A stretch of DNA of 6,442 nt from assembly GCA_009936765.1 (NCBI GenBank), contig JAACDL010000057.1, positions 1 through 6,442 on the forward strand, in the 5' to 3' direction. Numbering within the stretch: the stretch's first letter is position 1; every line of letters begins with the position of its first letter. Below, piece after piece: positions 5,574 through 6,442 of the stretch. The notes below the pieces were generated by a model that made no database searches, was not told the origin of the DNA, and worked only from the letters and a program-made list of their open reading frames with translations. The position numbers and the translations under genes are program-made. Source of the DNA: Methanobacteriota archaeon (GTDB taxonomy: Archaea > Thermoplasmatota > Poseidoniia > Poseidoniales > Poseidoniaceae).

Positions 5574-6442
5574 ATGGGAATCAATACTGTAGCAGTGATT
5601 GGTGCAGGTACAATGGGTGCAGGTATTGCTCAAGTGTGTGCGCAAGCGGGTTGGAAGACCAATCTTTTCGATGCTTTTCCTGAAGGTTTGGAGCGCGGCA
5701 TGAAAGCGATTGATGCTTTTTGGGACAAAGGAATTGCAAGAGGTAAAACAACTCCTGAACAGAAAGTCGAATGGGCTGCTAATCTTCATGCTGTTTCCAA
5801 TATGGCAGAAGCTGTTGGCGATGCTGATATGGTGATTGAAGCAGTTCCTGAAATCCCGGAACTTAAACACAAAATCTTTGCAGATCTTGGCGCTATGACA
5901 AGAGATGATTGTATCCTTGGAACAAATACATCCTCGCTTTCAATTGCAGATATAGCCGCAGCATCAGGTAAACCTGGCAGTGTGATTGGAATGCATTTCT
6001 TCAACCCTGTTCCGATTATGAAACTCCTTGAATTAGTCAAACACGATTCATGTTCCAAAGAAACTATTGCTGCGGCAGAATCTGCTGGAAAAGCGATGGG
6101 GAAGACCACAATTCTGGTCAAAGATATTCCCGGGTTTGCAACATCTCGCTTAGGCGTAGTACTTGGAAATGAAGCAATACGTATGCTCGCTGACGGTGTT
6201 GCTAGTGCCAAAGACATCGATACTGCGATGGTATTGGGATACAAGCATCCAATGGGCCCACTTGCTCTAACAGACCTAGTTGGCTTGGATGTTCGCAGAG
6301 ATATTCTTCTAAATCTCAAGAAATCATTCAATGACGACTCTTACACACCACACCCTCTTCTCGAGAAGTTGGTGGCTGAAGGCCGCCTGGGTAAGAAGTC
6401 AGGAAAAGGCATCTATGATTGGTCGTCTGGTTCTGCTGAAGA
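5574..6442 (+). CDS. 3-hydroxyacyl-CoA dehydrogenase (3-hydroxybutyryl-CoA dehydrogenase family), C-terminus cut by window edge
   Basis: The gene is open to the right edge; 289 residues can be read, and since it already reaches the late motif LGKKSGKGIYDW only a few residues should be missing. The enzyme oxidises (S)-3-hydroxyacyl-CoA to 3-ketoacyl-CoA with NAD+ in beta-oxidation and in aromatic acid breakdown (PaaH-type). The N-terminal Rossmann domain has VAVIGAGTMGAGIAQ (G10, G12, G15) and the acidic D33 that selects NAD. Catalytic residues by comparison with the human enzyme are S120 in NTSSLS, H141 in GMHFFNPVP and E153. The usual asparagine in GFIVNR is serine here (GFATSR, S191), as I recall for one bacterial/archaeal subgroup. 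The C-terminal dimerisation domain contains DTAMVLGYKHPMGPLALTDLVGLD. It starts 24 bases after the transporter stop, with a weak GTGGGG eight bases before the ATG. Confidence 0.92.
   Translation, partial: MGINTVAVIGAGTMGAGIAQVCAQAGWKTNLFDAFPEGLERGMKAIDAFWDKGIARGKTTPEQKVEWAANLHAVSNMAEAVGDADMVIEAVPEIPELKHKIFADLGAMTRDDCILGTNTSSLSIADIAAASGKPGSVIGMHFFNPVPIMKLLELVKHDSCSKETIAAAESAGKAMGKTTILVKDIPGFATSRLGVVLGNEAIRMLADGVASAKDIDTAMVLGYKHPMGPLALTDLVGLDVRRDILLNLKKSFNDDSYTPHPLLEKLVAEGRLGKKSGKGIYDWSSGSAE

Noticed and set aside
5786..6331. Minus-strand open frame of 181 codons opposite the dehydrogenase gene
   Set aside because: The plus strand here encodes a well-conserved 3-hydroxyacyl-CoA dehydrogenase; the opposite frame is Ser/Ile/Ala-rich with no recognisable domain.

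Overview
The window reads as an archaeal genome fragment of moderate G+C content, most likely from the marine Thermoplasmatota-related lineages (Marine Group II/III, Poseidoniales-like). The clues are an HTH_10 (bacterio-opsin-activator type) regulator, which is characteristic of archaea; a short MoaC that ends soon after its last core strand, as archaeal MoaC proteins do; and a mix of genes with weak GGTGA/GGAG ribosome sites and genes with none. The lineage call is inference, because no rRNA or marker gene is present. Some proteins (class II GlpX phosphatase, BoxB-like epoxidase, 3-hydroxyacyl-CoA dehydrogenase) belong to families best known from bacteria, so a bacterial source is not formally excluded.

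Layout. Bases 1-331 (minus strand) hold the N-terminus of an FAD-dependent oxidoreductase that runs off the left edge. All other genes are on the plus strand and tightly packed: moaE (386-811) and moaC (816-1265) for molybdopterin cofactor synthesis; glpX (1278-2258), a class II fructose-1,6-bisphosphatase; an HTH_10 regulator (2263-2886); a BoxB-like diiron CoA-ester epoxidase (2946-4109); an unrecognised 178-residue protein (4120-4656); an EamA/DMT ten-helix transporter (4653-5549); and a 3-hydroxyacyl-CoA dehydrogenase (5574 to the right edge, nearly complete). No tRNA, rRNA, CRISPR, insertion sequence or phage feature was seen, and no gene-free stretch exceeds about 60 bases.

How the parts may work together. 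The most interesting unit is 2263-6442. A one-component regulator is followed, starting in its own stop codon, by two tandem copies of the palindrome GAACATGTTC. A diiron oxygenase then carries all six iron ligands of benzoyl-CoA 2,3-epoxidase, and behind it come an orphan gene, a transporter and a beta-oxidation dehydrogenase. This looks like a locally regulated cassette for oxygen-dependent breakdown of an aromatic or other unsaturated acyl-CoA, using an archaeal regulator. The substrate, the electron-donating reductase (BoxA-like) and the ring-opening enzyme (BoxC-like) are not in the window, so the pathway assignment is inference.
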